From CAWGXG01 sp963826505 (GTDB lineage Bacteria; Chloroflexota; Anaerolineae; Aggregatilineales; Aggregatilineaceae), in assembly GCA_963826505.1 (NCBI GenBank), contig CAWGXG010000006.1:62001-126000 (forward strand): a stretch of DNA of 64,000 bases, read 5' to 3'. A program made the translations under genes and the position numbers. The stretch's first letter is position 1. Every line of letters starts with the position of its first letter. Below the pieces are notes generated by a model. The model did not search any database, was not told the DNA's origin, and saw only the letters and a program-made list of their open reading frames with translations. Below are positions 25,917-35,018 of the stretch, in pieces.

Positions 25917-26690
25917 CTAACGCGCCAGCCACGCGCCATCCACCGGGACGATCGCGCCGTGCATGTAGTCTGAAGCGGGCGACGCCAGGAATACGACAAT
26001 CCCTTTCAGGTCTTCCGGCGTGCCCCAACGCGCTGCCGGGATGCGGTCCATAATCGCTTCGCTCCGCTCCGGATCGGCGCGCAGTGGGGCGGTGTTGGCG
26101 GTGGCCATATAACCGGGCGCGATCGCGTTGACGTTGACGTGCTGCGCGGCCCACTCATTGGCGAGGGCGCGGGTGATCCCAGCGACGGCGCTCTTGGCGG
26201 CGGTGTAGGACGGGACACGAATCCCGCCCTGAAACGACAACATCGACGCCACATTGATGATCTTGCCGCCGCTGCCGCTGGCGATCATCGCCTTCGCTGC
26301 TGCTTGCGACAGGAAAAACAGCGCCTTCAGGTTGACGTCGAGCACGTCGTCCCAGTCTTTTTCGCTGAACTCCAAAGCCGCGCCGCGCCGGATGGTGCCC
26401 GCGTTATTCACCAGGATGTCCAGCCGTCCCAGTGCGCTGACGACCTGATCGACCGTGTCGGATAGATCCGCAACCGACGTCGCGAGGAAGTCGCGCTCAA
26501 GATTCAGAAAGCGGCGGCCCAGAGCTTCGACGGCGGCACATGTTTCGCCGCAATCCGGTGTGCGGTCCAGCCCGGCGATGTCGGCTCCGGCTTCGGCCAG
26601 CCCGATAGCCATCGCCTGGCCCAGACCCTGACTGGCTCCCGTCACCAGGGCGACTTTGCCATCCAGGCGGAACGAGTCAAGAATCCCCAT
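25917..26690 (-). CDS. kduD: 2-dehydro-3-deoxy-D-gluconate 5-dehydrogenase (KduD), SDR
   Basis: This 257-residue short-chain dehydrogenase reduces 2,5-diketo-3-deoxygluconate to KDG with NADH. Visible marks are the Rossmann loop TGASQGLGQAMA, NNAG in ILVNNAGTIRR, catalytic S in NVASMLSFQGG, and YxxxK in SYTAAKSAV. The line FQGGIRVPSYTAAKSAVAG is typical of KduD. The gene starts 3 bases after the KduI stop, so the pair is co-translated. Length and context agree with KduD rather than a general SDR. Confidence 0.92.
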   Translation of the reverse strand: MGILDSFRLDGKVALVTGASQGLGQAMAIGLAEAGADIAGLDRTPDCGETCAAVEALGRRFLNLERDFLATSVADLSDTVDQVVSALGRLDILVNNAGTIRRGAALEFSEKDWDDVLDVNLKALFFLSQAAAKAMIASGSGGKIINVASMLSFQGGIRVPSYTAAKSAVAGITRALANEWAAQHVNVNAIAPGYMATANTAPLRADPERSEAIMDRIPAARWGTPEDLKGIVVFLASPASDYMHGAIVPVDGAWLAR

Positions 26691-26692
26691 GA

Positions 26693-27526
26693 TTATTTCA
26701 ACTCCGCCATCGATACCGCGTCCATGTCGCTGAAGGTCTGGTTTTCGCCAGCCATCGACCAGATGAACGTGTAATTGCCGGTGCCCATGCCGGAATGGAT
26801 CGACCAGCTAGGCGAGATAGCGGCCTGCTCATTGCGAATGACGAGATGGCGCGTTTCATCCGGCTGGCCCATCAAATGGAAGACAACGTTGTTGTCCGCC
26901 ACGTCGAAATAGAAATAGACTTCCATGCGGCGCGCGTGGGTGTGGGCTGGCATGGTGTTCCACATATTGTTGGGATCCAGGATGGTGACGCCCATCACGA
27001 GCTGGCAGCTCTTGACGCCGTCCGGGTGGATGTACTTGTAGATCGTGCGCTCATTGGAATTGCTGAGCGCGCCCAGATGGGTCGGCGCCGCCGTGCTGAT
27101 TGGAATGTGGGCGGTTGGGTAGGCTTGATGGGCGGGCGTGCTGCTGAAATAGAAGTGCGCCGGCTGGGCCGGATCAGCGCTCGCGAACTGGACATTTTGC
27201 GTCCCCATGCCAATATACAGGCCGTCCAGTTTCTCCATTGTATACGCGCTCCCGTCCGCAGTGACTGTGCCGGGGCCGCCCACATTGACCACGCCCATTT
27301 CGCGCCGCTGGAGGAAGAAGTCGGCCCCCAGTTCTTTCGGATCGGCGCTTAAGGTGATCGCCTGATCGACCGGGCACGCACCACCCGTGATGATGCGGTC
27401 GATATGGCTGTACACCATCATGATCTGGCCCGGCACGAACAGCGTTTCAATCAGGAATTCGCGCCGTAGTTCTTCAGTGGATAAGTGCTTGACGTTCTCT
27501 GGGCTTAACGGATAACGCATTTCCAT
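26693..27526 (-). CDS. kduI: 5-dehydro-4-deoxy-D-glucuronate isomerase (KduI)
   Basis: This 277-residue cupin-fold isomerase converts 5-keto-4-deoxyuronate to 2,5-diketo-3-deoxygluconate. The zinc site is visible as H195, H197 and E202 (PAHTHARRMEVYFYF), with a later histidine near HSGMGTGNY. The family lines IDRIITGGACPV and FLIETLFVPG are present. An AGGAGGG ribosome site lies upstream of the ATG. It lies between oligogalacturonate lyase and KduD in one minus-strand operon. Confidence 0.95.
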   Translation of the reverse strand: MEMRYPLSPENVKHLSTEELRREFLIETLFVPGQIMMVYSHIDRIITGGACPVDQAITLSADPKELGADFFLQRREMGVVNVGGPGTVTADGSAYTMEKLDGLYIGMGTQNVQFASADPAQPAHFYFSSTPAHQAYPTAHIPISTAAPTHLGALSNSNERTIYKYIHPDGVKSCQLVMGVTILDPNNMWNTMPAHTHARRMEVYFYFDVADNNVVFHLMGQPDETRHLVIRNEQAAISPSWSIHSGMGTGNYTFIWSMAGENQTFSDMDAVSMAELK

Positions 27527-27550
27527 GATGCTGTTTTCCCTCCTCAGCAG

Positions 27551-28732
27551 TTACAGTTCTATCAGGTAAAGTTGGACGCGCCCGCCGTGATCGGATGCGT
27601 ACAGAACGCGGCTGCCGTCCCAACTCCAGGTAGGATGACAGTGGCTGCTCTGCGTGTGCCACGAGGTTTTGTGATTCGCGAGCACTTGCAGCGTGGCCGG
27701 GGCCTGCGCGATATCGATCAGGACGAGATCGTCGACATCATCGCCCACCAGCACGGTGTTATCGGGGTTGGCGTGATAGTGATTGCAGTAAAACGGCATG
27801 TCGATGCGCTTGATCAGATTGCCTTTGCGATCCATCAGACCCACAAAGGGGATCAGCGTGTTCTGGTTGACGGCGACGTCATGCACCACGGCCTGCGTGC
27901 GATCGGACGTGATCGTACCGTCGTGACCCGGTCCCCGATCATCAAAGAAGATATAGCCGTCCTGCGTCCAGAACTCGTGTCCGATCGAATCCTGCTCTGT
28001 CTGGCGGAAGCACGGCTTGGCTTCGCGCGCGATGAAGTCCAGGTACCAGATGCGCTGCGTCACGAGGTTCCAGGGCCCCTCGTGGCAGAACGTCCCAAAG
28101 GTCGGATCGTCGGGCGAGAACTGGAAGTGCCCAAGCTGATGCGTATCGCGGAAGACGTCATGCCAGCCCGATCCGTCAATGTACGCGACGGTGATGCGCC
28201 CATCTTTGATCTCGTAATAGCGCTCTTTGAACCCGGCGTAGTTCGCCCCCTGGTAGTGGATCGGGGAGTCGTTGACTTCGTTGCGGCAGAACGCCACATA
28301 ACGCCGGTTGGCAGCGATCGACGGGACGCTGCTGATCTGGAACGCATCGGTCTCTTCGAAGATCGTCGTCGTGTTGCCGGTGCACGTGTCCAGGATCTTG
28401 ACCTCTTTGGCGGTCGTATACGCGACAAGCTGGCTGTCGGGCGTCTTGGTGGCCGCGTGGGCGGAGCGCATTGGATCGTCGGTAATCTGTTCGATCACAC
28501 CGGTGTCCAGGTTCATCCGAAACAGGTTGTAATCCGGGTCTTCGTGCGGAGCGCGATCCTGGCCGGAGGCGCGATCGGACGCGAAAATGATTTCGTTTTT
28601 GTGCTGGTCGAACGAATTTTCGGTGAAATACAGGTGGACGTTGTTACCGGACGTCGTCAACTGTGTGATCGTCCGCCCGGTTTTTTCGTCCTTAAAGCTG
28701 CGGCATTCAGAAGGCCAGGTTTGACCAATCAT
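27551..28732 (-). CDS. ogl: Oligogalacturonate lyase, PL22 family
   Basis: This 393-residue beta-propeller enzyme of the cytoplasmic oligogalacturonate lyase family cuts unsaturated digalacturonate to 5-keto-4-deoxyuronate. The N-terminus contains GRTITQLTTSGNNVHLYFTE in part, and the C-terminus SHCHPTWSWDGSRVLYASD. Conserved H and R candidates include the SSHCHPTW line and the HFQFSPDDPTFG line, which hold the metal and substrate. No signal peptide is present, as expected. It feeds KdgF and KduI, encoded by the next genes. Confidence 0.92.
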   Translation of the reverse strand: MIGQTWPSECRSFKDEKTGRTITQLTTSGNNVHLYFTENSFDQHKNEIIFASDRASGQDRAPHEDPDYNLFRMNLDTGVIEQITDDPMRSAHAATKTPDSQLVAYTTAKEVKILDTCTGNTTTIFEETDAFQISSVPSIAANRRYVAFCRNEVNDSPIHYQGANYAGFKERYYEIKDGRITVAYIDGSGWHDVFRDTHQLGHFQFSPDDPTFGTFCHEGPWNLVTQRIWYLDFIAREAKPCFRQTEQDSIGHEFWTQDGYIFFDDRGPGHDGTITSDRTQAVVHDVAVNQNTLIPFVGLMDRKGNLIKRIDMPFYCNHYHANPDNTVLVGDDVDDLVLIDIAQAPATLQVLANHKTSWHTQSSHCHPTWSWDGSRVLYASDHGGRVQLYLIEL

Positions 28733-28798
28733 CGAAAGATGTCCTTACACAGTATGCGCATTACAGACGCAGAGCTTCCATGCAGCGCCGGGCCAAAC

Positions 28799-30655
28799 TC
28801 AGGCGGGCGTCAGGCGCAGCAGGAAGTGAGTGGCCCCTTCCGGCAGCGTGACCGACAGCCGGGAAAGCGTCTCTTCAAAGTCATTGGCGCGGCAGTCTGC
28901 TTCCAGTAATTCTACCGCAAATACCGCCCCTTTTGGCTCGACAATCGCCAGATCCAACGCAGCGTGCGGGCCAGTGATGTGCGCCCGGCCCGCGTCGACG
29001 CTGACGGGCAGCCACGTCACGAAGGCTTCTTCAACCGCCAGCGGATCGCCGTCGAAGGCGAAGTCGTCGCGCAGCGTCACTGTGCCGGTGGCGGCATCCA
29101 GTTCCAACGTGCGGCGCGCGTGGGTCAGCGAGGGGAGATCGTACGCGTGCTGGAAATCGATCACCGCGAATTTAACGCCATCGCGCTGGCCATGCTCTAC
29201 GATCGTGCCGTGAAACTGCTGGTGTCCGCCGAACTCCGGACCCGGCGCTTGCAGCGCGCCGCCGATGCGCGGGACGTTGTGGGTATACGAGTTGTTGAAC
29301 ACGTTTTCGTAGCGCTGCTGGCGGAAATATTCTCGGCTGTAATGCCCGCGCCCGGAGTCGGGAATCAGGCTGTCGCCGTTGATGGCGAGAATGAAGGTGG
29401 CCACGTCCGTGTGGCTGTGATGGCCATCGTTGTGCCCGGCTTTAGCGGCCAGAATCACGGGTTTGCCATCTGCCGTCTGGCCGGTGAACTTGACCACACC
29501 GCTGTCGGGTAGGTAGTAATCGCGCTGCTCGAGTTCGGGAACGGGCTGGGTGGCGTCCCACCAGGCCACCTGCCGGAAGGTGACGGGCAGTTTGGCGATA
29601 TCGTAGAACTTGAGGGCGTCCGGCTGGGTGAACAGGGCGCGCAGCCGGTCTTCGCCCGTGCGTTCGGCCAGCCGGTTGGCAACCCCGACTGAGATCGGCT
29701 GGCATTCAAGGGCATCCCCGAAATTGATGAAGCGTTCGGGCGCTACCATCGACATGCCGGGCGGGTAAGCGGCGATGTCGCGAAGGTGCGGCTGCGCCAA
29801 CAGGTCAAGCTTGCCGCCGGATAGCTCGCGCAGCAGTTCCGCCACAACCACGTAGTACATCAGGCCGTAATTCCAATAGCCGATCCCTTCGATCGAGCCG
29901 CCGTCAGCCTCAAAGCCGGTCGCGATGTACGCCTCGAAGCCCTCCAATACCAGCGCCAACGCTTCAGCCAGCGTTTCGAGATCGTTTTCCAGGCGCAAGA
30001 ATGCCAACCCGATCGACCCGTTGCATACGGCGTTCCAGTTGAGCGCGCCTTTGAACCACCAGTGATCGCGGGCGTAGGCGAGATAGGGCTTGAAGATATG
30101 GCGCTGGACTTCCTGCCGGACGCGCTGCCGGACTTCCGGCGCGAGCTGATCGCCGACAAGGTGCATGGCTTCAGCCAGGATCGCGCCCGTTTCCGCGCAG
30201 AACAGATCGATCGAGTCCGGCTCGCGGGTAAGCATGGTGTGCGCGCCGAACGGCTCAGTCCGCACGTACGCCGGGGTGAGATTCCAATAATCCGGCCCTT
30301 GTTCCTCGTGCGCGGGCAGCAGCCAGGACGTTTCCTCGCAGATGCTCCAGGCGAGATCGTGCACGGCGTCGCGCATCGTCTCGTCACCCATCATCAGCTC
30401 GAGCACGGCCCGCGTCAAACGGGCGCGCTTCTGGAAATAGACAACCTGATAGGCGGGACGCGATCCCGTACGCTCGAATTCACGGTAGAGCGTGTACGTC
30501 AGACTGGGCACCGTGCGCACATCCGGCACGGTCTTACGCATTGCCTCCAACATGATCGGGGCTGTAGGCGACTGCCGAATCTGCTCGCGCAAATCAGTCA
30601 GCGGAGCAGGTGTGGCCAGCCATTGTTTGATCTGAGCTTTTGATGGACGAGTCAC
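28799..30655 (-). CDS. Heparinase II/III-like oligouronide lyase
   Basis: This 618-residue protein has an alpha-toroid N-terminal half and a beta-sandwich C-terminal half as in heparinase II/III polysaccharide lyases. The C-terminal metal and catalytic region shows AKAGHNDGHHSHTDVATF and SLIPDSGRGHYSREYF. The central toroid has DHWWFKGALNWNAVCNGS and GIGYWNYGLMY. No signal peptide is seen, so it should act on imported oligosaccharides in the cytoplasm. The neighbouring Opp-type importer and Ogl point to an unsaturated or acidic oligosaccharide. The exact PL family cannot be set from sequence. Confidence 0.88.
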   Translation of the reverse strand: MTRPSKAQIKQWLATPAPLTDLREQIRQSPTAPIMLEAMRKTVPDVRTVPSLTYTLYREFERTGSRPAYQVVYFQKRARLTRAVLELMMGDETMRDAVHDLAWSICEETSWLLPAHEEQGPDYWNLTPAYVRTEPFGAHTMLTREPDSIDLFCAETGAILAEAMHLVGDQLAPEVRQRVRQEVQRHIFKPYLAYARDHWWFKGALNWNAVCNGSIGLAFLRLENDLETLAEALALVLEGFEAYIATGFEADGGSIEGIGYWNYGLMYYVVVAELLRELSGGKLDLLAQPHLRDIAAYPPGMSMVAPERFINFGDALECQPISVGVANRLAERTGEDRLRALFTQPDALKFYDIAKLPVTFRQVAWWDATQPVPELEQRDYYLPDSGVVKFTGQTADGKPVILAAKAGHNDGHHSHTDVATFILAINGDSLIPDSGRGHYSREYFRQQRYENVFNNSYTHNVPRIGGALQAPGPEFGGHQQFHGTIVEHGQRDGVKFAVIDFQHAYDLPSLTHARRTLELDAATGTVTLRDDFAFDGDPLAVEEAFVTWLPVSVDAGRAHITGPHAALDLAIVEPKGAVFAVELLEADCRANDFEETLSRLSVTLPEGATHFLLRLTPA

Positions 30656-30657
30656 CG

Positions 30658-31749
30658 TTAATTCACTCCAGCTAGGGTTAGTTTATCGGCGAAATGACAG
30701 GCTACACCGTGTCCGTTGTCAAACTCGCGCCAGGGCGGGGCCTCTTGCTTGCAGAGGTCCTGTGCGTAGCGGCAGCGCGGGTGAAACGCACACCCGGTCG
30801 GCGGGTTTGCCGGGTTGGGTACATTGCCTGTCAGGATGATCCGCTCACGGCTGATGTCGGGGTTGGTCGACGGTACCGCCGAGAGCAGGGCTTCAGTGTA
30901 GGGGTGCATTGGTTTAATGTACAGCTCATCAGAGCGGGCCAGCTCGACTATTTTGCCCAGATACATGACCGCCACGCGATCGCTGATATGCTGTACCACC
31001 GATAGATCGTGCGCGATAAACAAATAAGTCAGCCCAAACTCGCCCTGCAAATCCTGCAGCAGATTGACGACCTGGGCCTGTACGGACACATCCAGCGCCG
31101 AAACCGGCTCATCACAGACGATCAGCTTGGGGCGCAGGGCCAACGCGCGCGCGATCCCAATGCGCTGGCGCTGCCCGCCGCTGAAGGCATTGGGATAACG
31201 GTTCATGTGCTCCGGGCGCAGTCCGACCCAGCGCAGCAGATCGCCCACTTCGGCTTTGAGCTCTTTGCCTTTTTTGCGGTTGTGAATCACCAACGGCTCG
31301 CTGACGATGTCCAGCACCGTCATGCGCGGGTTGAGCGAGGAATAAGGGTCCTGAAAGATCATCTGAATCTCGTGCCGAAAGGCTTTGAGATCGCGGTTGT
31401 TCAGTTGGGCAAAGTCGATGATCTGGCCGTCATCTTCCAGATCGCCGGCGTGCCGTGCATGCACACGTTGTTTTCGGGCGTCGATAATTGTATCTTCATT
31501 GTCGTGGTAGATGATCTGACCGGTCGTCGGGCGATAGGCGCGGACCACACAGCGCCCCAGCGTCGTCTTGCCGCAGCCGCTTTCGCCGACCAACCCTAGT
31601 GTTTCGCCGCGCCGGATGGTCAGGCTGACTCCGTCAACCGCCCGGACGTGTCCCACCACGCGCTTGAGCACGCCGCGTTTGATGGGGAAATGCATTTTCA
31701 GGTCGCGAACTTCGAGTAAGGGTTCTGCACGCTGTATCATGAGTGTCAT
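30658..31749 (-). CDS. Oligosaccharide/oligopeptide ABC importer ATPase, OppF/DppF type
   Basis: This 363-residue ATPase has Walker A GESGCGKTTLGR, signature FSGGQRQRIGIARAL, Walker B LIVCDEPVSALD, and the C-terminal oligopeptide-transporter extension CAFHPRCRYAQDLC. An insert of about 35 charged residues lies between Walker A and the Q-loop (around DNEDTIIDARKQRVHARHAG). Such an insert is uncommon in OppF. I chose the ATG at 31749, in an ATGA overlap with the OppD stop. It pairs with OppD as the motor of the family-5 importer. Confidence 0.92.
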   Translation of the reverse strand: MTLMIQRAEPLLEVRDLKMHFPIKRGVLKRVVGHVRAVDGVSLTIRRGETLGLVGESGCGKTTLGRCVVRAYRPTTGQIIYHDNEDTIIDARKQRVHARHAGDLEDDGQIIDFAQLNNRDLKAFRHEIQMIFQDPYSSLNPRMTVLDIVSEPLVIHNRKKGKELKAEVGDLLRWVGLRPEHMNRYPNAFSGGQRQRIGIARALALRPKLIVCDEPVSALDVSVQAQVVNLLQDLQGEFGLTYLFIAHDLSVVQHISDRVAVMYLGKIVELARSDELYIKPMHPYTEALLSAVPSTNPDISRERIILTGNVPNPANPPTGCAFHPRCRYAQDLCKQEAPPWREFDNGHGVACHFADKLTLAGVN

Positions 31750-32750
31750 CCCGTATAAAGCGTACACCGCACCGCGTGACCGGGTTCCACTTCAACCAGT
31801 GGGACCCCGTCCGGATTCTGGCAAGCTTCTGTCTTGTGAGCCGGGCATCGTGGGAAGAACGCGCATCCCTGCGGCACGTGGAACGGATCCGGGATCATAC
31901 CGGGGATGGGATGCAGACGTTTATGATCGGTCTGGCCCATCTCGGGTACGGATTGGATCAGCCCGACGGTGTAGGGGTGCAGCGGCACCTTAAACAGCCG
32001 CCGCCGTTCGGCGACCTCAACGATTTTGCCCATATACATCACGGCGATGCGATCGGCCATTTCGTTGATGATGCCCAGGTTATGTGTGATCATCATGATC
32101 GCCGATTGAAATTCACCTTGCAGGCGGCGCATCAAATCCAGGATTTGCGCCTGGATCGTCACGTCCAGCGCGGTGGTGGGTTCGTCGGCGATCAACAGGG
32201 ACGGATTACAGGACAACGCCATCGCGATCATCGCGCGCTGGCGCATCCCGCCCGAATACTGGTGTGGGTAGGAACGTACAAACTGACGCGCGTTCGCAAT
32301 ACTGACCGCCTCCAGCATTTCTATGGCGCGCTCTTCGGCCTCTTTTCTTCCCATGTTTTGATGCAGCATAATGGCTTCCATGATCTGCTCGCCGATGGTG
32401 TGCAGCGGCGAAAGCGAGGTCATGGGCTCCTGGAAGATCATCGCGATTTCGTTGCCGCGAATCTCCCGGATCAGCGCGCCTTCTGGATCGACCGAGGCCA
32501 GATTGTGCTCCTGACCGTCGCGCCGCCGAAACCAGATTTCGCCCTGGTTGATGCGCGAGACACGCTTGGGCAGCAGTCGCATGACACTGTGCGCGGTGAC
32601 GCTCTTGCCGCAGCCGCTTTCGCCGACCACGCCTAACGTCTCGCCATTCCGAATGTCGAGCGTCACGCCGTCGATCCCGCGCACGATGCCGTCCAGAGTG
32701 CGGAAATGCACCTCGAGGTCTCGGATTTCCAGAACACATTCAGAATTCAT
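31746..32750 (-). CDS. ABC importer ATPase, OppD/DppD type
   Basis: This ATPase of 334 residues has Walker A GESGCGKSVTAHS, signature YSGGMRQRAMIAMAL and Walker B LLIADEPTTALD. The C-terminal domain has the cysteine pair of Opp-type ATPases (GCAFFPRCPAHKTEAC), which in some homologues holds an Fe-S cluster. I chose ATG 32750 (MNSEC), 8 bases after the OppC stop with GAGGGCGG upstream. It works as a heterodimer with the OppF product. Confidence 0.92.
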   Translation of the reverse strand: MNSECVLEIRDLEVHFRTLDGIVRGIDGVTLDIRNGETLGVVGESGCGKSVTAHSVMRLLPKRVSRINQGEIWFRRRDGQEHNLASVDPEGALIREIRGNEIAMIFQEPMTSLSPLHTIGEQIMEAIMLHQNMGRKEAEERAIEMLEAVSIANARQFVRSYPHQYSGGMRQRAMIAMALSCNPSLLIADEPTTALDVTIQAQILDLMRRLQGEFQSAIMMITHNLGIINEMADRIAVMYMGKIVEVAERRRLFKVPLHPYTVGLIQSVPEMGQTDHKRLHPIPGMIPDPFHVPQGCAFFPRCPAHKTEACQNPDGVPLVEVEPGHAVRCTLYTG

Positions 32751-32758
32751 GGCCGCCC

Positions 32759-33952
32759 TCAAATCGTGAACGGATCGGAGGCATCACGCAACCCATCACC
32801 CAAGAAGCTGAAGGCCAGGATGACGATCACGATGACGACTGCCGGTGAGAAGACCCAGGGGTACAGGGCGAGCGATTGCAGATTTTGCGACTCCTGGAGC
32901 AGAACGCCCCAACTGGTGGTTGGCGGTCGCAGCCCTAAACCTAAGAAGCTCAGGGCCGTCTCCGCCAGGATCATGGCCGGTAGTGAGAGCGTCGCCACCA
33001 CGATAATCTGCCCGAATGTGGCCGGGATCAAATGTTTGAAGATGATGCGCGCGTCGCTAGCCCCGGCCAGCTTGGCCGCCATGACGTAATCACTCTCGCG
33101 CAGAGCCAAGACCTGACCGCGCAGTTGGCGGGCCAACCACGTCCAGCCGATGAGCGATAGGATCAGCGTCACGGCGAAGTAGGTTTTCACCTGAGACCAA
33201 CCCGGCGGCAGCGCCGCCGACAGTGCCATCCACAAGGGGATCGACGGGAAGGCGCGCACCAGTTCGATGATGCGCTGAATAATTTCGTCGATCAGGCCGC
33301 CGTAGTAGCCCGACGCGATGCCCAAAACCGTGCCCAGGGTCAGACTCAACAGCACGCCCACCAGCCCAACCGTGAGCGAAATCTGGCTGCCGAGCACAAT
33401 GCGCGAGAACATGTCGCGCCCCTGGCGATCGGTGCCTAAGATGCTGACAATGCCCCCATCCGTCAGGAACAGGTGACGGTCACTCTTGAACAGGCCGAAG
33501 AAGTTGTATTTGTCACCTTTGGCGAAGAACTTGATGTATATTTTCTCGTCAGTGTTCTTGTGGACGCGTCGCAAGCTCTCGTCGTAGCCGGACTCGATGC
33601 CATACACGAACGGCTTGATTTTGCCGTTGTCGATGAAGTGAATGCGTTGGGGCGGCAGGTAAAGCTGCTTGGTGAAGCGCGTCGTCAGGCCGTAGGGCGC
33701 GACGAAATTGCCGAACAGCGCGATGAGGTAATAGAGCAGCACTACCACACCGCCGATCATGGCGGCTTTGTTACGCCGAAACCGCTGCCAGATCACTCCC
33801 CATTGTGACGCTGCGAAGCGCGATTCGTCGCTGGTCAGCGCGCGGCTTTCGGGATCGGCCTCGTTTTGATCGGCCAGATCAAGGTACAGCCCCTGCAGCG
33901 CCAGAGATTGCTGCTTCAGATCATCGTGAGGTGTTTCGGTTGTGTCGCTCAT
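32759..33952 (-). CDS. ABC importer permease, OppC/DppC type
   Basis: This permease of 397 residues has six predicted helices and the EAA motif AKLAGASDARIIFKHLIPA. A long periplasmic segment of about 100 residues follows helix 1 (LYLPPQRIHFIDNG through SILGTDRQGRD), longer than in E. coli OppC and typical of thermophile and Chloroflexi versions. The start overlaps the OppB stop by ATGA at 33949-33952. It forms the channel with OppB. Confidence 0.92.
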   Translation of the reverse strand: MSDTTETPHDDLKQQSLALQGLYLDLADQNEADPESRALTSDESRFAASQWGVIWQRFRRNKAAMIGGVVVLLYYLIALFGNFVAPYGLTTRFTKQLYLPPQRIHFIDNGKIKPFVYGIESGYDESLRRVHKNTDEKIYIKFFAKGDKYNFFGLFKSDRHLFLTDGGIVSILGTDRQGRDMFSRIVLGSQISLTVGLVGVLLSLTLGTVLGIASGYYGGLIDEIIQRIIELVRAFPSIPLWMALSAALPPGWSQVKTYFAVTLILSLIGWTWLARQLRGQVLALRESDYVMAAKLAGASDARIIFKHLIPATFGQIIVVATLSLPAMILAETALSFLGLGLRPPTTSWGVLLQESQNLQSLALYPWVFSPAVVIVIVILAFSFLGDGLRDASDPFTI

Positions 33953-34932
33953 GAGTACACAATCCTGGGATCGAGCCAACCGAGAATCAGGTCTGCAATC
34001 AGATTAGAAACTAACAGCATCAGCGACATGATCATTAAGAAGGTGCCCGCAACATACATGTCCTGGCTGAGCAGCGCGTGTAAGAACAACGGCCCGGTGG
34101 TGGGCACGGACATCACGACTCCAATCAGGATCGAGGATGAGATAATCTTGGGGACTTCCATCGCCATCACGCTGACGACCGGGTTCAAGGCCGTGCGCAC
34201 CGCGTATTTGTTGATGACAGTACGCTCGCGTAAGCCTTTGGCGCGAGCCGTGGTGATGTACTGCTGATTCATTACATCCAACATGCCGTTGCGCATAATA
34301 CGCATCAACTGGGCCGTACTCGCCAGGCCCAAGATGATCGCCGGCGGCCACAGATGCACGAAATAGTCCCAATTTCTAGCCATGCTGGCGGGCGCGTTGA
34401 TGAACTCTTTCGACCGCTCGCCCATGACATCCAGATGGAGCAAGATCCCACCCACGTACATCCAGATGAGCGCCAATAAAAAGCCGGGAACAGACAGCCC
34501 TAAAAAGGCAAACGCCGAAAGCGTCAGGTCGCCAAAGGAATATTGGTGGGTCGCTGAATAGATGCCGATGGGGATTGCCAATACGAACATCACGAAGAGC
34601 GAACATCCACCCAGCAGCAGCGTATACCAAATGCGATTATCGATCAGCGGCCAAACGTCGCTGGACCATTCAAAAGAATACCCAAAATCACCTTTAGGAA
34701 AGCCCTTAACCCACTTCAAATATTGCGCCATGAAGGGCTCGTCCAAACCATAGCGCTGCCGCAGCAGATCGGCCTGCTCGTTCGACATCCCGCCGCCACT
34801 GGTCCCCTGGACCGCCTGCAAGGTGTTGAGATAGTCACCCGGCGGCAGTTGGATAATGACAAACGAGATAAACGAGATCGCGATCAACATCGGGATCATG
34901 GCCAGAATGCGTCTGATAACGTAGGCAACCAT
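33949..34932 (-). CDS. ABC importer permease, OppB/DppB type
   Basis: This 327-residue permease begins VAYVIRRILAMIPMLIAIS, the usual OppB N-terminal helix, with QAVQGTSGGGMSNEQADLL before the first periplasmic loop. The EAA motif reads YITTARAKGLRERTVINKYA. Six helices are predicted. It follows a strong hairpin at 34972-34997 that separates it from the binding-protein gene. Confidence 0.92.
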   Translation of the reverse strand: MVAYVIRRILAMIPMLIAISFISFVIIQLPPGDYLNTLQAVQGTSGGGMSNEQADLLRQRYGLDEPFMAQYLKWVKGFPKGDFGYSFEWSSDVWPLIDNRIWYTLLLGGCSLFVMFVLAIPIGIYSATHQYSFGDLTLSAFAFLGLSVPGFLLALIWMYVGGILLHLDVMGERSKEFINAPASMARNWDYFVHLWPPAIILGLASTAQLMRIMRNGMLDVMNQQYITTARAKGLRERTVINKYAVRTALNPVVSVMAMEVPKIISSSILIGVVMSVPTTGPLFLHALLSQDMYVAGTFLMIMSLMLLVSNLIADLILGWLDPRIVYS

Positions 34933-34971
34933 TGTGCTGACTCCGTGGCCTAGCTTGGGAGTGATTCAAAG

Positions 34972-34997
34972 CCGGGTGCTGCCTGGGCAGCACCCGG
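34972..34997 (-). terminator. Intra-operon hairpin between oppA-like and oppB-like genes
   Basis: CCGGGTGCTGCC at 34972-34983 pairs exactly with GGCAGCACCCGG at 34986-34997 around a 2-base centre. No T tract follows in the minus direction. It probably protects or attenuates the message so that binding protein exceeds permease, as in other binding-protein operons. The plus-strand sugar operon has a matching hairpin at 18384-18420. Confidence 0.6.
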
Positions 34998-35018
34998 TCG
35001 TCGGGCGAAACTAACGGA

